Below, piece after piece: positions 1 to 7,199 of a stretch of DNA of 64,000 bases (position 1 is the first letter of the stretch; each line of letters starts with the position of its first letter). Source of the DNA: an uncultured Prevotellaceae bacterium (lineage in GTDB: Bacteria; Bacteroidota; Bacteroidia; Bacteroidales; Muribaculaceae); assembly GCA_947306175.1 (NCBI GenBank), contig CAMZFV010000005.1, positions 1 through 64,000 of the forward strand. Reading direction: 5' to 3'. The notes beneath the pieces are model-generated. The model saw only the letters and a program-made list of their open reading frames with translations. It did no database searches and was not told where the DNA came from. The position numbers and the translations under genes were made by a program.

Positions 1-100
1 CTAGTGACGATAGGCTATTCAAGAAATTGTTAACGATTTTTCGTGGACACTAGTGAAAACAAAGAAGTGTTGTCAACAACTTGTCATCAATGTTGTCCCT

Positions 101-240
101 GTTGTCTGAAAAAAAGGAGCGCGCCAGCCAAGCTAACAGCTAATAGCTAAAGGCTAACAGCTGCAATTGTTGTTTGAAAAAAAAGAGCGCGTCAGCCAAC
201 TAAGGACTAAAAACTAAGGACTAAGGACTAGAAACTGAAG
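101..240. repeat. direct repeat pair plus heptamer repeats in the opening gap
   Basis: No gene is visible in bases 1-266. A 31-base segment at 101-131 recurs at 169-200 with about three differences; both copies carry a run of A followed by GAGCGCG and CAGCCAA. Each copy is followed by 7-base repeats: AGCTAAC/AGCTAAT/AGCTAAA at about 133-165 and AGGACTA/AAAACTA at about 202-235. The second block ends against the promoter of the next gene. Confidence 0.75.
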
Positions 241-249
241 ACTTTTTAC

Positions 250-257
250 TAACTTTG
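250..257 (+). promoter_or_regulatory. -7 box TAACTTTG
   Basis: This matches the Bacteroidetes -7 consensus TAnnTTTG and lies 9 bases before the ATG at 267. If it is used, the transcript would be nearly leaderless. I see no clear -33 TTG at the right distance because heptamer repeats occupy that stretch. Confidence 0.45.
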
Positions 258-266
258 TGGGCGGTA

Positions 267-1214
267 ATGAAGAAGTGGGTTAACAATATTGCTTATTGGG
301 CTTTGACGGGGGTGTGGTACTTGCTGTCGCTCATGCCGTTGTGGCTGCACTATGTGTTCAGTGACATCATGTATGTGCTGATTGCCTACGTGCTGCGCTA
401 CCGTCATCGCGTGATCTGGAAGAACCTGAAGAATTCTTACCCCGACAAAAGCGACGAGGAGATCAAGCGGTTGCAACGCGGGTTCTACCGTCACTTCTGC
501 GACGTGCTGGTCGAGATGGTGAAGTCGATGACCATCAGCCGCAAGCACCTCATGCGCCGCATGACGTTCACTGGCTGTGAGGAGGTGTCCGAGATTATGA
601 ATAGCGGGCAGTCTATCGCCCTGCTGCTGGGACATTACGGCAACTGGGAGTGGGTGACTTCGTTGGTGCTGTGGCTACCGCCCATCACTCGTCCCCACGA
701 ATTTGGCCAGATTTACCATCCGCTGGAAAACGAGGCGATGGACCGCCTGATGCTGAAGGTGCGCAGCCGGTGTGGCGCCACCTGTGTCTCGACCCGCGAC
801 ACGCTGCGCTGGGTGTTGGGGAATAAGCGTAATGGCGTTGTGACGATCTTGGGTTACATCAACGACCAGGTGCCCACATGGCACAACATCCACCACTGGC
901 TCACGTTCCTCAATCAGGAAACCCCCGTGTTCACGGGTATCGAGCGCATCGTCCATTCTCAGAATCAGGCCGTCGTCTATCTTGATGTCAAGCGGGTGGG
1001 ACGGGGCCGCTATACTGGTGACTTCCAGGTCGTTACCCGTGACCCCTCGACGATGGGTGAGTTTGAGTTGACCGACATCTACTTCAAGCGCATGGAGCAG
1101 ACCATCAATCGTGCCCCGCAGTACTGGCTGTGGAGCCACAACCGCTGGAAACGGACGCGCGAGGAGTTCGACCGCCGTTACAAGGTCGTGGACGGCAGGG
1201 TAGTGGAGAAGTAA
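267..1214 (+). CDS. lysophospholipid/lipid A acyltransferase (LpxL/HtrB family)
   Basis: This is a membrane-anchored acyltransferase of the LpxL/HtrB type, which adds a secondary acyl chain to lipid A at the inner membrane. The N-terminal 45 residues hold a hydrophobic anchor (about 8-42). The family's catalytic H-x4-D/E motif is visible as HYGNWE (H123 to E128). A length of 315 residues is normal for the family. The frame is open from a TTG at 255, but that codon lies inside the promoter-like TAACTTTG, so the ATG at 267 is chosen. The gene stands alone, with repeat-filled gaps on both sides. The exact acyl donor and position cannot be read from the sequence. Confidence 0.88.
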   Translation: MKKWVNNIAYWALTGVWYLLSLMPLWLHYVFSDIMYVLIAYVLRYRHRVIWKNLKNSYPDKSDEEIKRLQRGFYRHFCDVLVEMVKSMTISRKHLMRRMTFTGCEEVSEIMNSGQSIALLLGHYGNWEWVTSLVLWLPPITRPHEFGQIYHPLENEAMDRLMLKVRSRCGATCVSTRDTLRWVLGNKRNGVVTILGYINDQVPTWHNIHHWLTFLNQETPVFTGIERIVHSQNQAVVYLDVKRVGRGRYTGDFQVVTRDPSTMGEFELTDIYFKRMEQTINRAPQYWLWSHNRWKRTREEFDRRYKVVDGRVVEK

Positions 1215-1440
1215 GGCATTAGGCATTAGGTTTTAGGCTTTAGGCGTCGAGCTGTTAACTAAAAACTAAGGACTAAAAACTAGAAACTAAGGACTAAGGA
1301 CTAAGGACTAAAAACTAGAAACTAAGGACTAAGGACTAAGGACTAAAAACTAGAAACTAAATAATTTTTTGTTCAATCGGGCAAAAAGACTTACCTTTGC
1401 ACAAGAATTAGACTAATTAACTTAAAACTTAAAACTTAAA
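1212..1440. repeat. heptanucleotide repeat array with a 35-bp higher-order period
   Basis: Just after the acyltransferase stop, 7-base units of the form AGGCATT/AGGTTTT/AGGCTTT run to about 1245. From 1261 the pattern switches to GGACTAA/AAACTAG/AAACTAA. Five heptamers form a 35-base block starting at 1271, repeated at 1306 and again (partial) at 1341-1360. A third short run, ACTTAAA x3, lies at 1419-1440 in the leader of the next gene. TTAG-type units upstream and CTAA-type units downstream are complementary and could pair. Confidence 0.85.
1368..1399 (+). promoter_or_regulatory. promoter of the aspartate aminotransferase gene
   Basis: A -33 TTTG at 1368-1371 and a -7 TACCTTTG at 1392-1399 are separated by 20 bases, a textbook Bacteroidetes promoter. 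The leader to the ATG at 1446 is about 40 bases and includes three ACTTAAA heptamers. Confidence 0.8.
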
Positions 1441-1445
1441 GAACA

Positions 1446-2639
1446 ATGAACCGACTTTCGGACCGTATTAACGCACTGGCACCCAGTGCCACTTTGGCTA
1501 TGTCCCAAAAAAGTAGTGAGCTTCGCGCTCAGGGTGTTGACGTGATCAACCTCTCGGTGGGCGAACCCGACTTTTTCACTCCTGACCACATCAAGGCCGC
1601 TGCCAAAAAGGCCGTTGACGATAACTTCTCGTTCTATTCTCCAGTTCCCGGCTACCTGTCCCTGCGTCAGGCCGTATGTGAGAAACTGCGCCGCGAGAAC
1701 GGCTTGGAATATACCCCCGACCAGATCGTTATCGGTAACGGTGCCAAGCACGAGCTGTGCAACGCCATCATGGCACTCGTCAATCCTGGCGACGAGGTGA
1801 TTATCCCCACCCCGGCATGGGTCAGCTATGTGCAGATGGTCAACCTGGCAGGAGGCAAGAGCGTGCTGCTGACCTCCAGCATGGAGAAACACTTCAAGGT
1901 GACTGCCGATGAGCTTGAAGCCGCCATGACCGACAAGACGCGCCTCATCGTCATCTGCTCGCCCAGTAACCCCAGCGGTGCCATCTATAACTATGAGGAG
2001 TTGAAGGCCATCGCTGCCATGCTCGAACGTCACCCCGACGTGATGGTCATCGCCGACGAAATCTATGAGCACATCAACTACGTGGGTAAGCACGAGTCGC
2101 TCGCCCAGTTCGACGCCATCAAGGAGCAGGTAGTTATCATCAACGGTGTTTCCAAGGCATACGCCATGACTGGTTACCGCATCGGTTACATCGCCGCCCC
2201 GATGTGGGTCGCCAAGGCCGTCAACAAGATGCAGGGTCAATATACCAGCGGCGTTTCGTCGATTGCCCAGAAGGCTGCCGAGGCTGCCTATAACGGTCCT
2301 CAGGAGTGTGTAGAGGAGATGCGCGTTGCTTTTGAGCGTCGTCGCAACCTCATCGTGGGCCTCTTGCAAGAAATCCCCGGCTTTGAGTTGAATATGCCCG
2401 ATGGCGCCTTCTATGCCTTCCCCAAGGTGGAGCATTACTACGGCAAGCGCTATGGCGACACCGTCATCAACGATGACAACGACCTCGCCCTGTATCTGCT
2501 GAACGAGGCTCACGTCGCCACTGTGGCAGGTAGCGCTTTCTGCTGCCCGGGCTACATCCGCCTGAGCTATGCCACCAGCGACGAGAACCTGCGCGAGGCC
2601 GCCAAGCGCATCGCCGCCGCCCTTGCCAAGCTGGCATAA
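1446..2639 (+). CDS. aspC: aspartate aminotransferase, PLP-dependent class I
   Basis: A pyridoxal-phosphate enzyme expected to interconvert aspartate/2-oxoglutarate and oxaloacetate/glutamate in the cytoplasm. The fold-type I landmarks are in order: SVGEPDF (37-43), the cofactor-binding SNPSG around N175, ADEIYEH (D204), the Schiff-base lysine in NGVSKAYAMTGYRIGY (K237) and the substrate-phosphate arginine R245 in the same motif. The 397-residue length fits subgroup Ib aspartate aminotransferases. It is a single gene with its own promoter, converging on the MalY-type gene over a shared terminator. A broader amino-acid specificity cannot be excluded. Confidence 0.92.
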   Translation: MNRLSDRINALAPSATLAMSQKSSELRAQGVDVINLSVGEPDFFTPDHIKAAAKKAVDDNFSFYSPVPGYLSLRQAVCEKLRRENGLEYTPDQIVIGNGAKHELCNAIMALVNPGDEVIIPTPAWVSYVQMVNLAGGKSVLLTSSMEKHFKVTADELEAAMTDKTRLIVICSPSNPSGAIYNYEELKAIAAMLERHPDVMVIADEIYEHINYVGKHESLAQFDAIKEQVVIINGVSKAYAMTGYRIGYIAAPMWVAKAVNKMQGQYTSGVSSIAQKAAEAAYNGPQECVEEMRVAFERRRNLIVGLLQEIPGFELNMPDGAFYAFPKVEHYYGKRYGDTVINDDNDLALYLLNEAHVATVAGSAFCCPGYIRLSYATSDENLREAAKRIAAALAKLA

Positions 2640-2645
2640 AACAAA

Positions 2646-2800
2646 AGGAAGACAATAAATACAATAATTACAAAGCTATCCAGCTTGTAGTATAGTCTTA
2701 AAACAACTTGAACAACTGTAACAACTTAAAAATCAGAAAGTTGTAATAGTTGTTCAAGTTGTCTTTAATTATTTGTGTTTGTTGTATTTATTGTCTTCTT
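2646..2800. terminator. nested bidirectional terminator between convergent genes
   Basis: Two inverted repeats are nested. The inner one has 25-base arms at 2703-2727 and 2738-2762 with only two mismatches (arm begins ACAACTTGAACAAC). The outer one has about 19-base arms at 2646-2664 and 2782-2800 (core GAAGACAATAAATACAA, with a perfect complement on the other side). Both convergent genes stop just outside. Confidence 0.8.
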
Positions 2801-2801
2801 T

Positions 2802-4010
2802 CTATGTTGTTGTTGTTGTTGTTGTTGTTGTGACGGCTTGGGCGAGTTGGGTCATGGCTTGCATGAGGATGGAGCGGGGGACGGCGACGTTGAGGCGCAT
2901 GAAGCCGCAGCCTGCCTTGCCGAACGTCGCGCCGTCGTTCAGACCGAGACGGGCCTTGTTGACAAACAGGTCGATGAGGGCGTCATGCTCCAAGCCGAGC
3001 CCCGTGCAGTCGAGCCACACGAGGAAGGACGCCTGCGGCTTGATGGCCGTGATGCCGGGGATGTGGTCACGGCAATAGTCCACCACCGCGTCGATGTTGC
3101 CCTCGATATACTCCAGGCACTGTTTGAGCCACTCGCCGCCGTGACGATAGGCCGCACGGGTGGCGGTCATCGACAGGAAGTTGGGCGAGCACTGCTCGTT
3201 GCTCTCCAGGCGGTGGAAGAAGGGTTTGCGAAGGTCGGGGTTCTTGATGACGCACCACGAACTCACGATGCCTGCGATATTAAACGTCTTGCTTGGGGCG
3301 CCCATTACCACGCCCACGGCGCGGGCATCATCGCTCACGGTGAGGAAGGACGTGTGACGGTGTCCCTTCAGCACGAGGTCGCCGTGGATTTCGTCACTGA
3401 AGACGACGACCTCATATTTCCTCGCCAGTGCCGCCACCTGTCGCTGCACCTCGGCGGGCCAGGCAATGCCGATGGGGTTGTGCGGGTTGCAGAGCACCAT
3501 CATTTGGGGGTGCTTCGTCTTGAAAATGTGCTCCAGCCCGTCCAGGTCCATCTCGTAGAAGCCGTCGGCGGTGCGGCGCAGGCCATTGTTGACCACCATG
3601 CGGTTGTTGCCCGTGATGAGCATCTTGAAGGGGTGGTAGACCGGCTCCTGGATCACCACCTTGTCGCCAGGGCGGGTGAAGTGGTTCAGCGCAAGCCCAA
3701 AGCCGTTGACAATGCCGCCGATGAAGCACGCCTCGTCGGTGGTGAACTCCAGCCCGTTGCGCTCGCGTTGCCAGTCGATGATAGATTGCCAGTAGTCTTC
3801 AAGCGGCACGCTGTAGCCGTAGATGGGGTGGCCCGTGATACGGTCGGCCAGTGCCTGTGTGATGTCAGGACAGGCGGCAAAGCCCATATCGGCGACCCAC
3901 AAGGGCAACACGTCCTCGCGCCCGAACATCTCCTTGCACATGTCAACCATCACACAGCCGGTTCCTCGGCGATCAATCACTCGGTCAAAGTCATATTTCG
4001 TCTTGTCCAT
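2802..4010 (-). CDS. MalY/PatB-type cystathionine beta-lyase / aminotransferase
   Basis: A PLP-dependent fold-type I enzyme of the MalY/PatB group, expected to cleave C-S bonds of cystathionine or cysteine to give pyruvate, ammonia and a thiol. Family signs are the N-terminal FDRVIDRRGTG, LPLWVADMGF (36-45), VLCNPHNPIG (172-181), FSDEIHGDL (204-212) and the Schiff-base lysine in GAPSKTFNIAG (K241). The length is 402 residues. The protein ends in nine consecutive threonines encoded by an uninterrupted ACA run (2805-2831) directly before the stop. This tail is not a family feature and looks like triplet expansion at the gene end. The ATG at 4010 follows a TATATTTG box. Confidence 0.88.
   Translation of the reverse strand: MDKTKYDFDRVIDRRGTGCVMVDMCKEMFGREDVLPLWVADMGFAACPDITQALADRITGHPIYGYSVPLEDYWQSIIDWQRERNGLEFTTDEACFIGGIVNGFGLALNHFTRPGDKVVIQEPVYHPFKMLITGNNRMVVNNGLRRTADGFYEMDLDGLEHIFKTKHPQMMVLCNPHNPIGIAWPAEVQRQVAALARKYEVVVFSDEIHGDLVLKGHRHTSFLTVSDDARAVGVVMGAPSKTFNIAGIVSSWCVIKNPDLRKPFFHRLESNEQCSPNFLSMTATRAAYRHGGEWLKQCLEYIEGNIDAVVDYCRDHIPGITAIKPQASFLVWLDCTGLGLEHDALIDLFVNKARLGLNDGATFGKAGCGFMRLNVAVPRSILMQAMTQLAQAVTTTTTTTTT
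2805..2831 (-). repeat. (ACA)9 trinucleotide repeat encoding poly-threonine
   Basis: Nine perfect TGT triplets on the plus strand are nine ACA threonine codons on the coding strand, immediately before the TAG stop. All units are identical, which favours slippage. Confidence 0.95.
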
Positions 4011-4039
4011 ATCGTTGTTTCATGAAGGTTTTACAGTCA

Positions 4040-4047
4040 CAAATATA
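4040..4047 (-). promoter_or_regulatory. -7 box of the MalY-type gene
   Basis: The minus strand reads TATATTTG, a TAnnTTTG match about 30 bases upstream of the start codon. No convincing -33 element is seen. Confidence 0.5.
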
Positions 4048-4108
4048 GGAATTTTGGGGCGAATGAAGCGAAAAAACGCATTTTTTTCAAAAAAAATCAT
4101 CAAAATTG

Positions 4109-4138
4109 TTTGCGGTTTAGAAAAAAGCAGTACCTTTG
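4109..4138 (+). promoter_or_regulatory. promoter of tRNA-Lys
   Basis: A TTTG at 4109-4112 and a TACCTTTG at 4131-4138 are 18 bases apart (a TTG at 4106 would give 22). The tRNA begins 22 bases after the -7 box. Confidence 0.7.
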
Positions 4139-4160
4139 CAGTCGCAATTGAACAAACGAT

Positions 4161-4236
4161 GACTCCGTAGCTCAGTTGGTAGAGCAATTGACTCTTAATC
4201 AATGGGTCGTGGGTTCGAGTCCCACCGGGGTCACCA
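4161..4236 (+). tRNA. tRNA-Lys (anticodon CTT)
   Basis: A full cloverleaf can be drawn. The acceptor arm GACTCCG pairs with CGGGGTC (one G-T pair), the D arm is GCTC/GAGC, and the anticodon stem ATTGA/TCAAT holds the loop CTCTTAA with anticodon CTT. The T arm is GTGGG/CCCAC with loop TTCGAGT. The discriminator A (4233) is followed by an encoded CCA (4234-4236). The last 14 tail bases before CCA completion recur downstream at 7200-7213, which suggests this gene served as an integration site. Confidence 0.97.
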
Positions 4237-4244
4237 AATTGAAC

Positions 4245-4280
4245 GCCAAATGGTTAATAATAAAGCCATTTGGCTTTTTT
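4245..4280 (+). terminator. tRNA-Lys terminator
   Basis: The stem GCCAAATGG (4245-4253) pairs with CCATTTGGC (4266-4274) and is followed by six T. Variants of this hairpin recur at 7224-7257 and 8338-8371. Confidence 0.85.
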
Positions 4281-4334
4281 GTTGTGTCAGCCGTTGGCTT
4301 TTTATTCCTGGCAAAGCGCCACAAGATTGACGAC

Positions 4335-4707
4335 ATGGCGGCACGGACACGCTGCATGGAGACCCTGCGCGAGCTCTTCCGCCAGTACATGTCGCTGCTG
4401 ATCCTGGAGAAAACCAAGCTGGAGCAGCACTGCATCTACCTCGACCCGAGGATATCGTTCAACGAGATTGACCGATACTTCTTCAGCGGATGTGCCTGTG
4501 CTTATTTTCAGATAGCCGTCGATGTCTATACTGACCTGAGGTATAATGAAGATGAATGGACAGATGCGCATAGTTGAGAAACGCTCGCTGTTTGCAGCAC
4601 CGCACTTCGTGCGACTTACTGCGCTCGGTTTCTCGAATGCTTCGCATTTTCAGATAGCCGTAGATGTCTATACCGACCTGAGATACAATGCCGATGAATG
4701 GGAATAA
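4335..4707 (+). pseudogene. broken phage-like gene, interrupted by a repeat insertion
   Basis: The frame from ATG 4335 encodes a helical segment (METLRELFRQYMSLLILEK...) ending in FQIAVDVYTDLRYNEDEW, then runs into a stop at 4575-4577. After an 86-base insertion the same ending reappears in another frame (FQIAVDVYTDLRYNADEWE, stop TAA 4705-4707), overlapping the ATG of the next gene. The 142-base offset between the two endings is not a multiple of three, so the original gene is disrupted. The product is unidentified; I infer a small phage structural gene from the neighbour and the overlapping-gene layout. Confidence 0.55.
4504..4701 (+). repeat. 56-bp direct repeat flanking an inserted palindromic element
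   Basis: Bases 4504-4559 recur at 4646-4701 with six substitutions. The 86 bases between them (4560-4645) contain inverted segments TTGAGAAACG and CGGTTTCTCGAA near their ends, forming an imperfect stem. The pattern is that of a small non-coding element that duplicated or captured flanking coding sequence. Confidence 0.7.
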
Positions 4708-5125
4708 GCCTACCGAACAACAGGCGTTGCAGGAGCGCCAGAAGTTCGTTACCGCCTTCAACGGCACCATGCTCAAGATTTGGCAGGAGCAGATCACCCT
4801 GTTCGGAGTCATCGACACCGGGGCGCTGCTCGCATCGCCCAAGGCGTTGCCGCTACGAGCCGATGGCCGTTTCTTCGAGGTGGGATTGTCCCAGTCCTTC
4901 CTCGAATACGGCCTGTGGCAAGACTACGGCACGGGCCGCGAGACGCCCCGTGGCAATAGTGGCGATCTTGGCAGAGCCAAGAAACGCCAGCGCCGCCGTT
5001 GGTTCTCCCGCAAGTATTACGCCTCAGTGATGAACTTGAAGGAGTTCCTCGAAACCAACATTGGAGCCGAATTCTGCGGCATAATTAGTTCGGCCCTGTC
5101 CAAAGATTTTAGGCAAAATCACTGA
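4688..5125 (+). CDS. phage-like structural protein, possibly head-tail/neck (gp10-like)
   Basis: A 145-residue protein with an N-terminal helix, a central motif IDTGALLASPKAL (phage neck proteins of the HK97 gp10 type have a comparable DTG-x-L segment), a LWQDYGTGRE segment, a basic stretch AKKRQRRRW near residue 100 and a helical C-terminus. The ATG at 4688 overlaps the end of the preceding broken gene, a typical phage arrangement. No capsid, terminase or integrase gene lies nearby, so this is probably a stranded remnant that may no longer be expressed. The family assignment rests on motif memory and is tentative. Confidence 0.5.
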   Translation: MPMNGNKPTEQQALQERQKFVTAFNGTMLKIWQEQITLFGVIDTGALLASPKALPLRADGRFFEVGLSQSFLEYGLWQDYGTGRETPRGNSGDLGRAKKRQRRRWFSRKYYASVMNLKEFLETNIGAEFCGIISSALSKDFRQNH

Positions 5126-5161
5126 AACATAGAGTTTTTATATAGCTCAGGTTTGTTTTAG

Positions 5162-5191
5162 GCAGGTCACGCGTGAGCGTCGCCTGCTTTT
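5162..5191 (+). terminator. hairpin after the phage-like gene
   Basis: GCAGG (5162-5166) and ACGC pair with GCGT and CCTGC (5183-5187) across a 2x2 internal loop; TTTT follows. Confidence 0.6.
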
Positions 5192-5233
5192 AAAAATACT
5201 TAATCAAAAACTCATGTGCTCAGATATAATTAT

Positions 5234-5241
5234 TATCTTTG
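5234..5241 (+). promoter_or_regulatory. -7 box TATCTTTG of the LRR gene
   Basis: A TAnnTTTG match 53 bases before the chosen ATG. It lies inside the upstream-extended frame that begins at 5214, which is why that earlier start is rejected. Confidence 0.6.
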
Positions 5242-5294
5242 CAAATACAATTATTACAATTCTAAATAGAGATAATATATTTAAGTTTACAGCG

Positions 5295-6506
5295 ATGAAG
5301 AGAATATTTGTTTCATTACTACTATTGGCTATAACTGTTTCAATTATCGATGCACAAATTGTTGAAATTAATGGAATCAATTTCTCAATTTCAACATATG
5401 ATAGAACAGCATCTGTAAGTGAATCTAAGAATTGTGAAGGTGACATAACAATTCCTCGTTCTGTCAATAACAACGGGAAGACATATGTCGTTGAAAGAAT
5501 ATCTGATCATGCCTTTGATAATTGCACTAAACTTATTTCTATTAGTCTACCTAATAGTATTAACTATATTGGTAAATCGGCGTTTGAGAGTTGCACTAAC
5601 CTTATTAAAGTTGATTTGCCAACATCGTTAAGATATATTAGTCCAAGATCTTTTTGGGGATGTGAAAAATTGACACAAATAAACATCCCAAGTAACGTAA
5701 CCAGCATAGGTGGCCTTGCTTTTTGTGGTTGCATTGGTCTTAAGACCTTAAACATTCCTAGAAGTGTTTCAAACATTGAAGAAATGGCATTCTCATCATG
5801 TGTTGGCCTTGAATCAATTATGGTAGAGGAAGGAAACGATAAGTATGATTCTCGCAATAACTGTAATGCGATTATAGAAACAAACACAAACACTATTATT
5901 CAAGGCTGCAAGGCTACAGTAATTCCATCAGATATAATAAATATTGGCACTCAAGCGTTTAGTGGAATCACTGAACTTCATTCTATCCGTATTCCAGAAG
6001 CTGTTATTTCAATAGGTGATGGTGCATTTTCTGGAAGCGGAATTGACTCATTGATTATTCCTGGAAGTGTTTCTAAAATAGGTAAATACGCTTTTCAACA
6101 GTGCAATAACTTAAAATCAATAACTATTCCTCATAATGTGACATTTATTGATGATGTAGCTTTCAGTGCATGTGATAATTTAAAGACTATTATTTTATTA
6201 GGATCTGATTTTTTTATTGGAGATGGTGCATTTTGTCATAACAAGAACCTGAAAGATGTATATTGCTATTCACAGAGTGTTCCCCAGACTGGAGGTGATG
6301 ACATTTTTGGCTTTTGTTCAAAAGAAGCTGTGCTACATGTGCCTCAAGTATCAATAAATTCCTACTCAAAGGCTTTCGCATGGAAGCGAGAATTTAAAGA
6401 TATTGTCTCAATTGAGAATAATGGAAAGAGTTCACCCATGAAGTATGTGTTAATTTCTTTAGGTATTGCAATATTATTGTTGCTTTTTTATAAATTGAAA
6501 AAATAA
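5295..6506 (+). CDS. BspA-type leucine-rich repeat surface protein
   Basis: A 403-residue exported protein. The signal peptide (about 1-20, MKRIFVSLLLLAITVSI) is followed by tandem LRR_5/BspA-type repeats of about 23 residues with the cores IPxSVxxIxxxAFxxCxxL (for example AFDNCTKLISISLP and AFQQCNNLKSITIP). The C-terminus has a hydrophobic segment (YVLISLGIAILLLLFY) and two lysines, consistent with a membrane anchor. Proteins of this type are often adhesins or host-matrix binders; its ligand is unknown. The gene is clearly more AT-rich than its neighbours and sits between phage-gene remnants, so it is probably transferred cargo. The start at 5295 gives a proper signal peptide. Confidence 0.85.
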   Translation: MKRIFVSLLLLAITVSIIDAQIVEINGINFSISTYDRTASVSESKNCEGDITIPRSVNNNGKTYVVERISDHAFDNCTKLISISLPNSINYIGKSAFESCTNLIKVDLPTSLRYISPRSFWGCEKLTQINIPSNVTSIGGLAFCGCIGLKTLNIPRSVSNIEEMAFSSCVGLESIMVEEGNDKYDSRNNCNAIIETNTNTIIQGCKATVIPSDIINIGTQAFSGITELHSIRIPEAVISIGDGAFSGSGIDSLIIPGSVSKIGKYAFQQCNNLKSITIPHNVTFIDDVAFSACDNLKTIILLGSDFFIGDGAFCHNKNLKDVYCYSQSVPQTGGDDIFGFCSKEAVLHVPQVSINSYSKAFAWKREFKDIVSIENNGKSSPMKYVLISLGIAILLLLFYKLKK

Positions 6507-6586
6507 AGTACATTATTAATTATAAGATACGAGCGACATGAATTTGTTGTTCGTTTCTTGTCTTTTACCATGTGACACTGTCAATC

Positions 6587-6613
6587 TACTTTTGCGCTGT
6601 AACTAACGCAAAA
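6587..6613 (+). promoter_or_regulatory. promoter-like box with an overlapping palindrome
   Basis: TACTTTTG (6587-6594) matches the -7 consensus. TTTTGCG (6590-6596) pairs with CGCAAAA (6607-6613), placing a hairpin over the expected transcription start, five bases before ATG 6618. Confidence 0.5.
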
Positions 6614-6617
6614 GATT

Positions 6618-7100
6618 ATGATTGACATCCAACAATTGACATCCCTGATCTCCGCATTCCGCGTCGAGACCGAGAAATCTGCGATTAAGTAAGAGCAATG
6701 CCAAACTTGTTTGAGCATTGCCGAACGTGAGCAGATTATTTAAAGAAAGCATCTCGCCCGAGACCGTCGGCTCCATCCTCCAGGCCATCGCCGACCTGCT
6801 GGCCACCGCCACCAGCGAGACCGAGTACAACATCATCCGCTTCTGGAAGGAAACGAAAGGCAGTACCGTTTCCTCTACGACATCCAGCAGCGCAACGTCG
6901 ATGACCACAGCAACGTCATCCTGCAGCTCATGGCCCGCAGCATGGTCGACGGGGCGACCTCGTCGCTCACGCTCGCCATCGGCCCCGCCACACGCACCCG
7001 TGCCGGCGTGCTCACCGCCGAGGACTACATCCGTATCCAGGGCATCGGCGAGACGAACGACGCCGTAAAAGCGGTTGTCAAAAATGTCAACCGAGATTGA
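6618..7100 (+). pseudogene. broken phage-type gene (repeat insertion plus frameshift)
   Basis: ATG 6618 opens MIDIQQLTSLISAFRVETEK and stops at 6690-6692, where a palindromic repeat begins. After the repeat the frame resumes with SISPETVGSILQAIADLLA. Near 6858 a frameshift moves the coding frame, which then reads QYRFLYDIQQRN and LTAEDYIRIQGIGETNDAV to TGA 7098-7100. The three pieces line up as one protein that resembles tail-associated proteins I associate with Bacteroidales prophages (helical N-terminus, then a segment containing a T-A-E-D motif). It carries two independent lesions, so it is not functional. Confidence 0.6.
6690..6745 (+). repeat. small palindromic element inserted in a coding region
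   Basis: GCAATGC (6695-6701) and CAAAC (6702-6706) pair with GTTTG (6709-6713) and GCATTGC (6715-6721) to give a near-perfect 12-bp stem with a two-base loop. A non-palindromic tail runs to about 6745. It introduces a stop into the phage-type gene. Confidence 0.65.
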
Positions 7101-7195
7101 CACCTAATGACACACGATGACATGGTGCCAGCATTAGAAATTCATGGGAATCAGGCGGTTAGAGTGTCAATTACTGTCATGCTGTGTTAAGAATC
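7096..7195. repeat. imperfect inverted repeats after the phage remnant
   Basis: The 375-base gap 7101-7476 has no gene. Its first part holds ATTGACAC (about 7096) opposite GTGTCAAT (about 7164), and ACACACGATGACA opposite TGTCATGCTGTGT with two mismatches. It then contains the tRNA-tail repeat at 7200 and the promoter of the next gene. Confidence 0.4.
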
Positions 7196-7199
7196 AGAG

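Noticed and set aside
1212..1360. CRISPR array
   Set aside because: The repeats have 7- and 35-base periods without unique spacers, and no cas genes are in the window.
1422..2513. 363-residue open frame on the minus strand opposite the aminotransferase
   Set aside because: Mirror frame of a well-supported gene; no signal or motif. Similar long shadows occur opposite ftsI, murE, murD, serS and lysS because of biased third-codon positions.
2775..4025. 416-residue open frame on the plus strand opposite the MalY-type gene
   Set aside because: It is a shadow of the minus-strand coding frame: composition is histidine/valine-rich without domains, it begins in the TTG repeat, and the minus frame has all PLP-enzyme motifs.
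4335..5125. A functional prophage
   Set aside because: Only fragments of two or three structural-type genes are present; no integrase, terminase, capsid, portal or lysis gene.
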